Assembly (NCBI GenBank): GCA_009996555.1
Contig: JAACZX010000060.1
Span: forward strand, 1-9,478
DNA: 9,478 nt
DNA from: Chitinophagaceae bacterium
GTDB lineage: Bacteria; Bacteroidota; Bacteroidia; Chitinophagales; Chitinophagaceae
Reading direction: 5' to 3'
The position numbers and the translations under genes are program-made. The number at the start of each line of letters is the position of its first letter. Position 1 is the stretch's first letter. Shown one piece after another: positions 1 to 6,135 of this stretch. The notes under the pieces were generated by a model. It ran no database searches. It saw nothing but the letters and a program-made list of their open reading frames with translations, and was not told the origin of the DNA.

Positions 1-159
1 TGCATGCATTTTTGAAAAAGCCACCAGTAACAGGTTCACAGCATTCAGCATTAATTCTATACACATAAAAATAATGATAGCGTTACGGCGTGTTAATACA
101 CCCGCCACACCAATGCTGAACAGCGCAACTGCAAGAATGATATAATAATTGATCGGCAT
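1..159 (-). CDS. nuoK: NADH-quinone oxidoreductase subunit K, N-terminal part (runs off the window)
   Basis: This is the first 53 codons of NuoK, a small three-helix subunit of the complex I membrane arm that takes part in proton pumping; the rest lies beyond coordinate 1. The ATG is at 159-157 and the frame is open to the edge. The protein begins [21 protein letters not shown] first hydrophobic helix spans about residues 4-22, the basic turn TRR is at 23-25, and a second helix spans about 27-49. Glu35, in the [10 protein letters not shown] stretch, matches the conserved membrane glutamate of this family (Glu36 in E. coli). The gene follows nuoJ in the usual order, but a 131-bp gap holding an inverted repeat separates them. 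Identity is firm despite truncation by the window. Confidence 0.93.
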   Translation of the reverse strand, partial: MPINYYIILAVALFSIGVAGVLTRRNAIIIFMCIELMLNAVNLLLVAFSKMHA

Positions 160-166
160 AATAGTA

Positions 167-290
167 GCCCCCATCCCCTAAAGGGGGGTTCATACACAAC
201 CTGATTACAGGTTGAGATTGTTATTAATTAAAATTCAAAAAACTGTTCAAATTTTATCAGCCTGCCTTCCCCCCTTCAGGGGATGGGGGC
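167..290. repeat. 22-bp inverted repeat pair bounding an 80-bp loop, nuoJ-nuoK gap
   Basis: The left arm (167-188) and right arm (269-290) are reverse complements at 21 of 22 positions. Each arm has a G/C-rich core of the type CCCCTNNAGGGG, so each can also fold on itself. The loop carries a further perfect hairpin at 197-214, CAACCTG-ATTA-CAGGTTG. The right arm ends on the base next to the nuoJ stop codon, and the left arm lies 7 bp from the nuoK start. There is no T-tract to make it an ordinary intrinsic terminator, and nuoK must be read through it. I think it is a dispersed intergenic repeat pair; an effect on transcript processing or attenuation is only a possibility. Confidence 0.8.
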
Positions 291-794
291 TTAATCTCCC
301 TTCTTTCCTATTACCACTGCACCTACCATGGCACTTAAGAACAACACACTGCTGATCTCAAATGGCAGTACATAATCGGTAAACAATGTTTTACCCAGTG
401 TTTTGATCAACCCTGCTTCGCCACCCATGCTCACCTGCGCTTTAATCACATCATCACTTTGGCGAAGTGCGGCAATAAACACCAGCAGCAATGATCCGCC
501 AGCAATAACACCGGCAATCTTCAGCCATTTGTTTTTCTGCGGTTCAGTATCTGCGTTGAGGTTTATTAACATGATCACAAACAGGAACAACACCATAATG
601 GCCCCGGCGTACACAATAATGTTCACCACTGCCAGGAACTGTGCGTTCAGTAAAATATAATGACCTGATATAGCGAAGAACACCACGATGAGCCACAATA
701 CACTGTACACCGGGTTTTTGCTGAACACCATCATCAATGCGGCACCAACTGCTAATGCACTCAGGAACCAGAATAATATTTCAATAATACTCAT
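291..794 (-). CDS. nuoJ: NADH-quinone oxidoreductase subunit J
   Basis: NuoJ is a multi-helix membrane subunit of complex I. It lies between the quinone-site subunit NuoH and the pump subunits and helps couple redox chemistry to proton transfer. The 167-residue protein has hydrophobic segments at about 5-24, 30-49, 55-78, 93-110 and 142-162. The third segment holds the family hallmark VVNIIVYAGAIMVLFLFVIM. The last segment ends in VGAVVIGKKGD. The start ATG at 794-792 gives the expected N-terminal helix (MSIIEILFWFLSALAVGAAL), and the length is normal for the family. It follows nuoI after a 68-bp gap filled by a hairpin and ends flush against the nuoJ-nuoK inverted repeat. Confidence 0.95.
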   Translation of the reverse strand: MSIIEILFWFLSALAVGAALMMVFSKNPVYSVLWLIVVFFAISGHYILLNAQFLAVVNIIVYAGAIMVLFLFVIMLINLNADTEPQKNKWLKIAGVIAGGSLLLVFIAALRQSDDVIKAQVSMGGEAGLIKTLGKTLFTDYVLPFEISSVLFLSAMVGAVVIGKKGD

Positions 795-802
795 AAACTG
801 TT

Positions 803-856
803 AAGTACGAGGTACGAAGCTGAAAGTACGTTATCCGTACCTCTTAGTTCGTACTT
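803..856. repeat. GTACGA-type hairpin in the nuoI-nuoJ gap
   Basis: The left arm AAGTACGAGGTACG (803-816) pairs with CGTACC (836-841) and TCGTACTT (849-856). A 7-base bulge (842-848) lies on one side, giving a 14-bp stem in all. The motif GTACG recurs five times between 805 and 853 on one strand or the other, so this is also a short degenerate repeat cluster. The structure fills the 68-bp gap almost completely, leaving 8 bp to the nuoJ start and 6 bp to the nuoI stop. No T-run follows it, so a terminator role is unlikely. Confidence 0.72.
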
Positions 857-862
857 CTGATT

Positions 863-1426
863 TTATTTCTCTTGATTGGCTTTCGCTTTACGTTCGTCAA
901 TTAATCCTTTTGCTTTTGTAAATGCTTCAGGGTTTTCTTTCGGGTGAGGAATAACCAGATTATCCTTTCCGTAAATAAAACTCTGACGGCTGTAATTAGC
1001 CGGTGCAAATGTTTCTGTTAAATAGATCGCATCTTTCGGACAAGCCTCTTCACACAAACCACAGAAAATGCAACGCAGCATGTTGATCTCATATTTCGCT
1101 GCATATTTTTCTTCACGATACAAATGTTCTTCACCGGGTAAGCGTTCTGCAGCATCCATGGTAATCGCTTCTGCAGGGCATGCAACAGCACATAACCCGC
1201 AGGCGGTACAATTCTCTCTTCCCTCTTCATCACGGTTGAGAATATGCAAGCCACGGAACACAGGACTGAATGGTCTTGTTTCCTCGGGGAATTTGATGGT
1301 TGCTTTCTTTTTAAAAATATGAGATAAGGTGATGCCCATACCTTTTAACACTGCCGGGAGATAAATTTTCTCCGCAATGTTCAATGGCTTTCGATCAACC
1401 TGTTTAGCTCTGTTTGTTAATTGCAT
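863..1426 (-). CDS. nuoI: NADH-quinone oxidoreductase subunit I, 2x[4Fe-4S] ferredoxin-type
   Basis: NuoI carries clusters N6a and N6b and passes electrons towards N2 near the quinone site, at the junction of the peripheral and membrane arms. Two CxxCxxCxxxCP motifs are visible: Cys73, 76, 79 and 83 (CTACGLCAVACP), and Cys119, 122, 125 and 129 (CIFCGLCEEACP). Residues 1-60 contain the amphipathic stretch that contacts NuoH. I place the start at the ATG 1426-1424 (MQLTNRAKQV), giving 187 residues; a TTG one codon upstream is possible but less likely. The C-terminal tail is rich in Lys and Glu. A 136-bp repeat-bearing gap separates it from nuoH, which leaves room for an internal promoter. Confidence 0.96.
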   Translation of the reverse strand: MQLTNRAKQVDRKPLNIAEKIYLPAVLKGMGITLSHIFKKKATIKFPEETRPFSPVFRGLHILNRDEEGRENCTACGLCAVACPAEAITMDAAERLPGEEHLYREEKYAAKYEINMLRCIFCGLCEEACPKDAIYLTETFAPANYSRQSFIYGKDNLVIPHPKENPEAFTKAKGLIDERKAKANQEK

Positions 1427-1448
1427 CAACGTTTATTAAAAAAGTTCG

Positions 1449-1456
1449 CAAATGTA
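1449..1456 (-). promoter_or_regulatory. Possible Bacteroidota -7 box upstream of nuoI
   Basis: Read on the minus strand the bases are TACATTTG, a full match to the Bacteroidota sigma-factor -7 element TAnnTTTG, about 22 bp before the nuoI ATG. The partner -33 TTG is not well placed: the nearest upstream TTG (in GTTGACAAC) is only about 11 bp away and the next about 27 bp, against a usual spacing near 17-19. An internal promoter is therefore possible but weakly supported, and chance occurrence in AT-rich DNA is likely enough. Confidence 0.25.
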
Positions 1457-1514
1457 TTTTTTGTTGTCAACTTCTGTTCTTTCATCAACTGCTGTTGCGT
1501 CGCACACTTGTACT
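1457..1514 (-). repeat. Dispersed repeat, copy 1 (nuoH-nuoI gap)
   Basis: This block aligns without gaps to 5597-5654. The end GCGTCGCACACTTGTACT (1497-1514) is identical at 18 of 18 bases, and from 1461 onward I count about 41 identities in 54. Both copies lie in the same orientation relative to transcription and just upstream of a nuo gene (nuoI here, nuoF at the other copy). Read along the transcript both contain AGTACAAGTGTGCGACGC followed by purine-rich sequence. I do not recognise a coding or RNA function. The rest of this gap (1515-1562) shows nothing I can name. Confidence 0.68.
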
Positions 1515-1562
1515 GCAACAATTCAATTCTTCATGAAGCTGGCCGGCAATGGTTCTTCCTGC

Positions 1563-2621
1563 CTATAACTTCCACCACAAGATCACTGCTGCAGTGATCA
1601 GCATATTCAACAGGGCAAGTGGAATTAATTTTTTCCAGCCAAGATCCATCAACTGATCATAACGGAAGCGTGGAATGGTCCAACGCACCCACATGAACAG
1701 GAAGATGAAGAACAATATTTTTGCAAAGAGTGCAGCTGCACCCAGTAATGCCATCACATTTGTTGAAAAGCCCCATGCACTTTCATCATAAAACGGAATG
1801 ATATCGTAACCCCCGAAATACAACGTAGCCATAATTGCACTGCTGATGAACATATTGATGTATTCAGCAAAGAGATAAAAGCCGAGTTTCAAACTTGAAT
1901 ATTCTGAGTGGTAACCACCAATCAGTTCGTTCTCTGCTTCTGCCAGGTCAAAAGGAGTACGGTTACATTCTGCAAACGCACACACTAAGAAAATTAAAAA
2001 GCCTAAGGGCTGCACAATCACATTCCACAAACCTTCCTGCTGCTGGCGAACCATATCGCCAAGACTTAATGAACCGGTTATCATTAACAATGCAATCAGC
2101 GAAAGCCCCATTGCCAGTTCATAAGAAATAATTTGCGATGCGGCACGCAAACCTCCCATGAGTGAGAACTTGTTATTACTGGCCCATGCACCGATCATGA
2201 TACCATATACACCTAAGCTGAGGATACCAAACACATACAGGATACCAATGTTTACATCAGCAATCTGCAATGAAATAGTACGGCCAAAAAGCTCAAGCTT
2301 ATCACCCCATGGAATTACCGCACTGGTAAGCATGGCAGTAACCATCGCCAGCGAAGGACCAAGAATGAACAATGCTTTATTGGAAGAAGTGGGGATGATC
2401 TCTTCTTTAAAGAACATCTTCAACCCATCGGCCAGTGGTTGCAGCAAACCAAGTGGACCTGCACGGTTAGGACCAATACGATCCTGGATCCATGCCGCTA
2501 CTTTACGTTCGCCAAAGGTCATGTAAAGAGCTACCACCAATGAAATAGTGATAATGACAGCAATGAAGATCGTTTTCTCCAGCACCATTGCCCAATCGAC
2601 TGCTAATAAAATCATATCCAT
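1563..2621 (-). CDS. nuoH: NADH-quinone oxidoreductase subunit H
   Basis: NuoH is the membrane subunit that, with NuoB and NuoD, forms the quinone channel of complex I. It anchors the peripheral arm and opens the proton pathway towards the pumps. The 352-residue protein has about eight hydrophobic segments. Hallmarks in order are GERK at 37-40, the first loop RIGPNRAGPLGLLQPLADGL at 48-67, and the acidic loop beginning AECNRTPFDLAEAENELIGG at 217-236, followed by YHSEYSS to 243. Near the C terminus WVRWTIPRFRYDQLM (311-325) is also typical. Length and motifs are normal. The start ATG (2621-2619) overlaps the nuoG stop as TAATG, which implies translational coupling, and the preceding AAAGGA is the only Shine-Dalgarno-like sequence I see in the operon. 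Confidence 0.97.
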   Translation of the reverse strand: MDMILLAVDWAMVLEKTIFIAVIITISLVVALYMTFGERKVAAWIQDRIGPNRAGPLGLLQPLADGLKMFFKEEIIPTSSNKALFILGPSLAMVTAMLTSAVIPWGDKLELFGRTISLQIADVNIGILYVFGILSLGVYGIMIGAWASNNKFSLMGGLRAASQIISYELAMGLSLIALLMITGSLSLGDMVRQQQEGLWNVIVQPLGFLIFLVCAFAECNRTPFDLAEAENELIGGYHSEYSSLKLGFYLFAEYINMFISSAIMATLYFGGYDIIPFYDESAWGFSTNVMALLGAAALFAKILFFIFLFMWVRWTIPRFRYDQLMDLGWKKLIPLALLNMLITAAVILWWKL

Positions 2622-3730
2622 TAATTTCCTTTCTTCAGTTGTTTAAATACCTGCGATGTGGCAGGGCCTTTCAGTTCGCTCAATTCCACCTGGTTCACTT
2701 CACTCACATCTTTAATATCCATGAGCAGCTTTGGATTGCGGCCCATTACTTTTGCTACAGTTTCATTTGGTTTTTTCACACCCACATAATGGCCTTGTGA
2801 AATAACTGAGTGGCGGTTGATTTGTGTTGGTCCTTCAATTACCCAGTCGCTGATCTTCTTGCGTTCAAAGCGGCAGGTATTGCAGATCCAGCCCGGCTCT
2901 CCTTTGGTTGTATCTTTTACTTCGCCCCACTCATCTTTACGTGCAGTTACACGAAGCACTTCATCACCACGCATCCAAAGTTGCACTTCACCACTGCATT
3001 TATCACAGTTACAATGTGCATCAACCGGCTTGGTAAACCATACACGGTTTTTAAAGCGGAATGTTTTATCGGTTAATGCGCCCACCGGACACACATCAAT
3101 AACGTTGCCGATGAAATCATTATCTAAACTTTTCTCGATATATGTTGCAATTTCAGAATGATCACCACGGCTCAAAATACCATGACGACGTTCATTGCTC
3201 ACCTGGTCGGCAGTGTACACACAACGGTAGCAAAGAATGCAACGTGTCATGTGCAGTTGAATATACGGGCCAAGGTCGTGCTTATCAAATGTTCTGCGTT
3301 TGAACTCGTAACGACTTGCACCTTTACCATGCTCATAGCTGAGATCCTGTAAATGACATTCACCTGCCTGGTCGCAGATCGGGCAATCCAACGGATGATT
3401 GATCAATAAAAATTCAACCACACCATTTCTTGCATCGGTTACACGATCGCTGGTAATGTTTTTCACCACCATGCCATCCATTACATTGGTACGGCAACTT
3501 GCTACCAGTTTAGGCATAGGACGTGGATCGGCAGTTGAGCCTGCTGCCACTTCCACCAAACAGGTGCGGCACTTACCACCACTGTCCTTTAATTTGCTGT
3601 AATAGCACATTGCAGGAGGCGTAACATCACCACCAATTTGTCGTGCAGCATTAAGGATACTTGTTCCCGGCTCCACTTCAATGGTGATGTTGTCGATGGT
3701 TACTTTAAAAAGTTTTTTCTCTTCAGCCAT
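2621..3730 (-). CDS. nuoG: NADH-quinone oxidoreductase subunit G, short form without the molybdopterin-type domain
   Basis: NuoG carries the Fe-S chain that takes electrons from the NuoF flavin towards NuoI. At 369 residues it is far shorter than the roughly 780-910 of E. coli or Thermus. The N-terminal 2Fe-2S domain has Cys42, 54, 57 and 79 (N1b). Next is the His-Cys3 motif His112, Cys116, Cys119 and Cys125 (N5), then Cys164, 167, 170 and 214 (N4). A further four cysteines, CDKC (242, 245) and CNTC (283, 286), resemble a reduced version of the Fe4S4 entry of molybdopterin oxidoreductases; Cys240 is also nearby. After about residue 300 the protein ends in a charged tail where the long domain would be. 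Tight overlap with nuoH shows that this is its true end. Short NuoG is, as I recall, usual in Bacteroidota. Confidence 0.94.
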   Translation of the reverse strand: MAEEKKLFKVTIDNITIEVEPGTSILNAARQIGGDVTPPAMCYYSKLKDSGGKCRTCLVEVAAGSTADPRPMPKLVASCRTNVMDGMVVKNITSDRVTDARNGVVEFLLINHPLDCPICDQAGECHLQDLSYEHGKGASRYEFKRRTFDKHDLGPYIQLHMTRCILCYRCVYTADQVSNERRHGILSRGDHSEIATYIEKSLDNDFIGNVIDVCPVGALTDKTFRFKNRVWFTKPVDAHCNCDKCSGEVQLWMRGDEVLRVTARKDEWGEVKDTTKGEPGWICNTCRFERKKISDWVIEGPTQINRHSVISQGHYVGVKKPNETVAKVMGRNPKLLMDIKDVSEVNQVELSELKGPATSQVFKQLKKGN

Positions 3731-3740
3731 TTTATCATTT

Positions 3741-3776
3741 TTTCACGCAAAGCTGCAAAGGAGCTAAGTCGCAAAG
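3741..3776 (+). repeat. Terminal inverted repeat, nuoG-side end of the cassette
   Basis: GCAAAG units lie at 3747-3752, 3755-3760 and 3771-3776, preceded by TTTCAC. This end is 10 bp from the nuoG start codon. The last 10-bp spacer has diverged most from the other end (5 of 10 identical). Confidence 0.75.
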
Positions 3777-3777
3777 T

Positions 3778-4156
3778 TTATAAGTTATTTACTATTCGGT
3801 GTATCCCATCTTTTATCAGTGGCAAATTGAAATTGATCAACAATCCCAGCTTACATCCTGATAGTTTTAAATACGTCTGCACTTGTTTATAATGAACATC
3901 TCCAAGTGCCTCCACCGATTTTAACTCTATAATCACCTTCCCTTCTATAATTACATCCGCCCTAAAGCCAACTTCCATTTTTATCTTTTCATGAATTAAA
4001 GGGAACAGGACTTTGTCTTTTAAAGCTTAACCCTGTTTTCGCTAATTCATAACAAACTATTTCTTCATAAACACTTTCAAACAACCCTGGTCCATATTGT
4101 TTATGAATCCTGAAACACAAATCGACAACTACTTTTGAAATTTCATTTTCGTTCAT
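3778..4156 (-). pseudogene. GxxExxY family protein (PDDEXK-like), broken by one frameshift
   Basis: The first part (ATG 4156-4154, 55 codons to a TGA at 3991-3989) reads MNENEISKVVVDLCFRIHKQ and then YGPGLFESVY, which contains the name-giving G-x-x-E-x-x-Y. The second part continues in the next frame from about 3997 to the TAA at 3778, with GFRADVIIEGKVIIELKSVE and ending LKDGIHRIVNNL. Together they give about 125 residues, the usual family size, with the Asp and Glu-x-Lys of a PDDEXK-like nuclease fold. Removing one base at the TTT run (3998-4000) would give VPLIHEKIKMEVGF and restore the frame. The biochemical role of the family is not established to my knowledge. It is unrelated to complex I and sits in the cassette. 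A sequencing error or a programmed shift cannot be excluded. Confidence 0.82.
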
Positions 4157-4159
4157 CTT

Positions 4160-4195
4160 CTTTGCGTCTTTTTTTCTTTGCGCCTTTGCGTGAAA
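4160..4195 (-). repeat. Terminal inverted repeat, nuoF-side end of the cassette
   Basis: CTTTGC units lie at 4160-4165, 4176-4181 and 4184-4189, followed by GTGAAA. Unit order and spacing mirror the other end exactly. This end is 3 bp from the nuoF stop codon and 3 bp from the GxxExxY start. Confidence 0.75.
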
Positions 4196-4198
4196 TAA

Positions 4199-5554
4199 CT
4201 ACGCCGGCACTACTTCCAACGGCTTCGCATAATTCGCCAAGCCATAATTCCGCTGCAATGCATCTGATGGATTGGTAACATGCCATTCAAACTCATCACG
4301 GAAATGACGGATCGCTGCTGCCACCGGCCATGCTGCTGCATCGCCCAACGGACAAATGGTATTTCCTTCGATCTTGCGTTGAATATCCCACAACAGATCA
4401 ATATCACTCATGCTGCCTTTACCCTGATCGATCTTCAACAGAATTTTTTCCATCCAGCCAGTTCCTTCACGGCAAGGCGAACATTGTCCGCAACTTTCAT
4501 GACGGTAGAAACGTGCAAGTGTGTACGTATGCTTCACCACGCACTGATCTTCATCCATTACAATAAAACCACCACTACCCATCATGCTACCGGTTGCAAA
4601 ACCACCATCACTTAAACTTTCGTACGTCATCATCCTGCTTTCGCCTTTCGCTGTTTTCAGCAAAAGATTGGCAGGAAGAATTGGAACCGATGAACCACCC
4701 GGGATACATGCTTTCAGTTTTTTACCATTGGCAATACCACCACAGTATTCATCGCTGTAAATAAATTCTTCTACTGAAATATTCATTTCAATTTCATACA
4801 CGCCGGGCTTGTTTAAGTTACCGCATGCTGAAATCAATTTTGTACCTGTTGATTTACCAATACCGATCTTGGCATATTCATCGCCACCTTCGTTCACAAT
4901 CGGAACAACAGCAGCAATCGTTTCAACATTGTTCACCACTGTTGGGCAACCCCACAAACCTTTTACCGCAGGGAACGGTGGCTTGATACGTGGATTACCA
5001 CGCTTTCCTTCCAGACTTTCGATCAATGCTGTTTCTTCGCCACAGATGTATGCACCAGCACCGGGCTGTACAAAAATGTCGCAATCGAAACCACTGCCTA
5101 AAATATTTTTACCCAGGAAACCTGCATTGCGTGCTTCCTGTACTGCAACTTCCAGAATTTCTTTTACCCACCAATATTCACCACGGATGTAGATATAAGA
5201 ACGGCTGCTGCCCAATGCATACGAGGCACAGATCATTCCTTCAATCAACAGATGTGGAATGAACTCCATGAGATAACGATCCTTGAATGTACCGGGTTCA
5301 CTCTCATCAGCATTTACAACAAGGTAACGGGGAACACCTTCCGGCTTTGCAAGAAAACTCCATTTCATACCGGTAGGGAAACCGGCACCACCACGGCCAC
5401 GCAAACCACTTTTCTTTACTTCTTCCACCACAGCATCAGGGCTCATTGTCTTCAATACCTTTTCCACGCTGCGGTAACCACCTTCACGGCGATACACATC
5501 ATAATGCCTGATGCCTTCAATATGTGCTTTGTCTAATAAAAGTTTTCTTCCCAT
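4199..5554 (-). CDS. nuoF: NADH-quinone oxidoreductase subunit F, NADH/FMN-binding
   Basis: NuoF binds NADH and FMN and carries cluster N3; it is the electron entry point of complex I, at the tip of the peripheral arm. The 451-residue protein has the glycine-rich nucleotide site GLRGRGGAGFPTGMKWSF (50-67) and the FMN-site stretch NADESEPGTFKDR (81-93). The family signature GAGAYICGEETALIESLEGK spans 165-184. The N3 ligands are Cys355, 358 and 361 in ESCGQCSPCREG, plus Cys401. The start ATG (5554-5552) gives a normal N terminus, and a fused NuoE domain is absent. It is separated from the VOC gene by 140 bp of repeats and from nuoG by the GxxExxY cassette, so it is less tightly packed than usual with its partners NuoE and NuoG. 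Confidence 0.97.
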   Translation of the reverse strand: MGRKLLLDKAHIEGIRHYDVYRREGGYRSVEKVLKTMSPDAVVEEVKKSGLRGRGGAGFPTGMKWSFLAKPEGVPRYLVVNADESEPGTFKDRYLMEFIPHLLIEGMICASYALGSSRSYIYIRGEYWWVKEILEVAVQEARNAGFLGKNILGSGFDCDIFVQPGAGAYICGEETALIESLEGKRGNPRIKPPFPAVKGLWGCPTVVNNVETIAAVVPIVNEGGDEYAKIGIGKSTGTKLISACGNLNKPGVYEIEMNISVEEFIYSDEYCGGIANGKKLKACIPGGSSVPILPANLLLKTAKGESRMMTYESLSDGGFATGSMMGSGGFIVMDEDQCVVKHTYTLARFYRHESCGQCSPCREGTGWMEKILLKIDQGKGSMSDIDLLWDIQRKIEGNTICPLGDAAAWPVAAAIRHFRDEFEWHVTNPSDALQRNYGLANYAKPLEVVPA

Positions 5555-5560
5555 TTATTT

Positions 5561-5593
5561 CAGCTTTTCGCTTTTAGCTTACAGCTTTAAGCC
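5561..5593. repeat. AGCTTTT/GCTTT short repeat cluster before nuoF
   Basis: The motif GCTTTT or GCTTTA recurs with dyads such as GCTTTAAGC (cagctttt, cgctttta, agctttaa). It lies 7 bp from the nuoF start, on its upstream side. It looks like one more low-complexity intergenic repeat; no function is evident. Confidence 0.4.
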
Positions 5594-5596
5594 ATT

Positions 5597-5654
5597 CTTT
5601 TTGTTATCAACTTCTTCGTTCTATTCTTCTGCATTGGCGTCGCACACTTGTACT
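5597..5654 (-). repeat. Dispersed repeat, copy 2 (VOC-nuoF gap)
   Basis: This is the partner of the block at 1457-1514, aligned without gaps and with 18 identical bases at 5637-5654. As there, it lies upstream of a nuo gene in the same orientation. Its middle part is the most diverged, which suggests an old duplication or two members of a larger dispersed family. Confidence 0.68.
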
Positions 5655-5665
5655 CCTGAAACACT

Positions 5666-5696
5666 ATTCACCATTCACAACTCACCATTCACCACT
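5666..5696. repeat. ATTCACC short tandem-like repeat
   Basis: Four imperfect ATTCACC/CTCACC-type units run from 5666 to the stop codon of the VOC gene (5695-5697). It is a degenerate short repeat of about 7-8 bp period. Confidence 0.5.
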
Positions 5697-6111
5697 ATCC
5701 TTCCTTCGGATAATCGTAATTGAACATCCAGTTAAAATCATATTTGTCTTTCAACATTCCAAAACGTGCACCCCAGAATGTATCCTGCAGTTCCATTGTA
5801 ACAGTACCACCTTCACTTAATGCAGCAAATGTTTTGTTGATGCTGTCGAGATCAGTAAAATGCAAAGACAAACTCAGGTTTGTTCCGCCTGCCACCGGCT
5901 GACCGGGCATACCATCCGATACCATGAACGTAAGGTCACCTGCTTTGAACGTAGCATGCATGATAAAATCTTTTGCTTCAGCTGGCACTTCCATTGGCGA
6001 TTCACCAAATGTTTGCTGAAACTCAATTGCGCCATTTAACGCTTTGCTGTAAAAAGCAAGTGCTTCGGCTGCATTACCGTTAAAGTTGAGATATGGAACA
6101 ATTGCATTCAT
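5695..6111 (-). CDS. VOC superfamily protein, PhnB-like (glyoxalase/bleomycin-resistance fold)
   Basis: This 138-residue soluble protein resembles the PhnB-like branch of the vicinal-oxygen-chelate superfamily. The N terminus MNAIVPYLNFNGNAAEALAF with FYSKALNGA (20-28) is typical. The middle IMHATFKAGDLTFMVSDGMP (50-69) and the C-terminal MLKDKYDFNWMFNYD (119-133) match the second half of the fold. His52 is a candidate metal or substrate contact. Members are diverse, and PhnB itself has no settled activity, so the substrate cannot be named. It is not a complex I subunit. It starts 24 bp after the small membrane protein gene in the same direction and so is probably co-transcribed. The 140-bp repeat-filled gap on its nuoF side suggests it was inserted into the operon. 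Confidence 0.85.
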   Translation of the reverse strand: MNAIVPYLNFNGNAAEALAFYSKALNGAIEFQQTFGESPMEVPAEAKDFIMHATFKAGDLTFMVSDGMPGQPVAGGTNLSLSLHFTDLDSINKTFAALSEGGTVTMELQDTFWGARFGMLKDKYDFNWMFNYDYPKEG

Positions 6112-6135
6112 GTTGTTTGTTTTAATTGATGATGG

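Larger units (their letters stand above)
3741..4195. mobile_element. 455-bp cassette with 36-bp terminal inverted repeats carrying a GxxExxY gene
   Basis: The ends are inverted copies: 3741-3776 against the reverse complement of 4160-4195 gives 29 identities in 36 with no gaps, and the outer 12 bp (TTTCACGCAAAG / CTTTGCGTGAAA) are perfect. Each end has three GCAAAG units with the same spacers (2 bp, then 10 bp). The gene between them starts 3 bp inside one repeat and stops 1 bp before the other. Outside the element only 3 bp remain to the nuoF stop and 10 bp to the nuoG start. I see no clear target-site duplication and no transposase. I infer a small non-autonomous mobile or repeat-borne cassette; mechanism unknown. 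Confidence 0.65.

Noticed and set aside
167..290. Intrinsic terminator between nuoJ and nuoK
   Set aside because: There is no T-tract after the stem, the loop is 80 bases, and nuoK continues the same operon.
1427..1429. TTG as the nuoI start
   Set aside because: An ATG directly follows it, and TTG starts are rarer.
2621..3730. nuoG as a truncated pseudogene
   Set aside because: All N1b, N5 and N4 ligands are present, the frame is intact, and the stop overlaps the nuoH start, so the short form is functional.
3741..4195. Insertion sequence with a transposase
   Set aside because: The only coding content is the GxxExxY gene; no DDE or HUH transposase motif is present.
4809..5192. Plus-strand open frame of 127 codons
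   Set aside because: It lies antisense within nuoF, is low in recognisable motifs, and nuoF is certain there.
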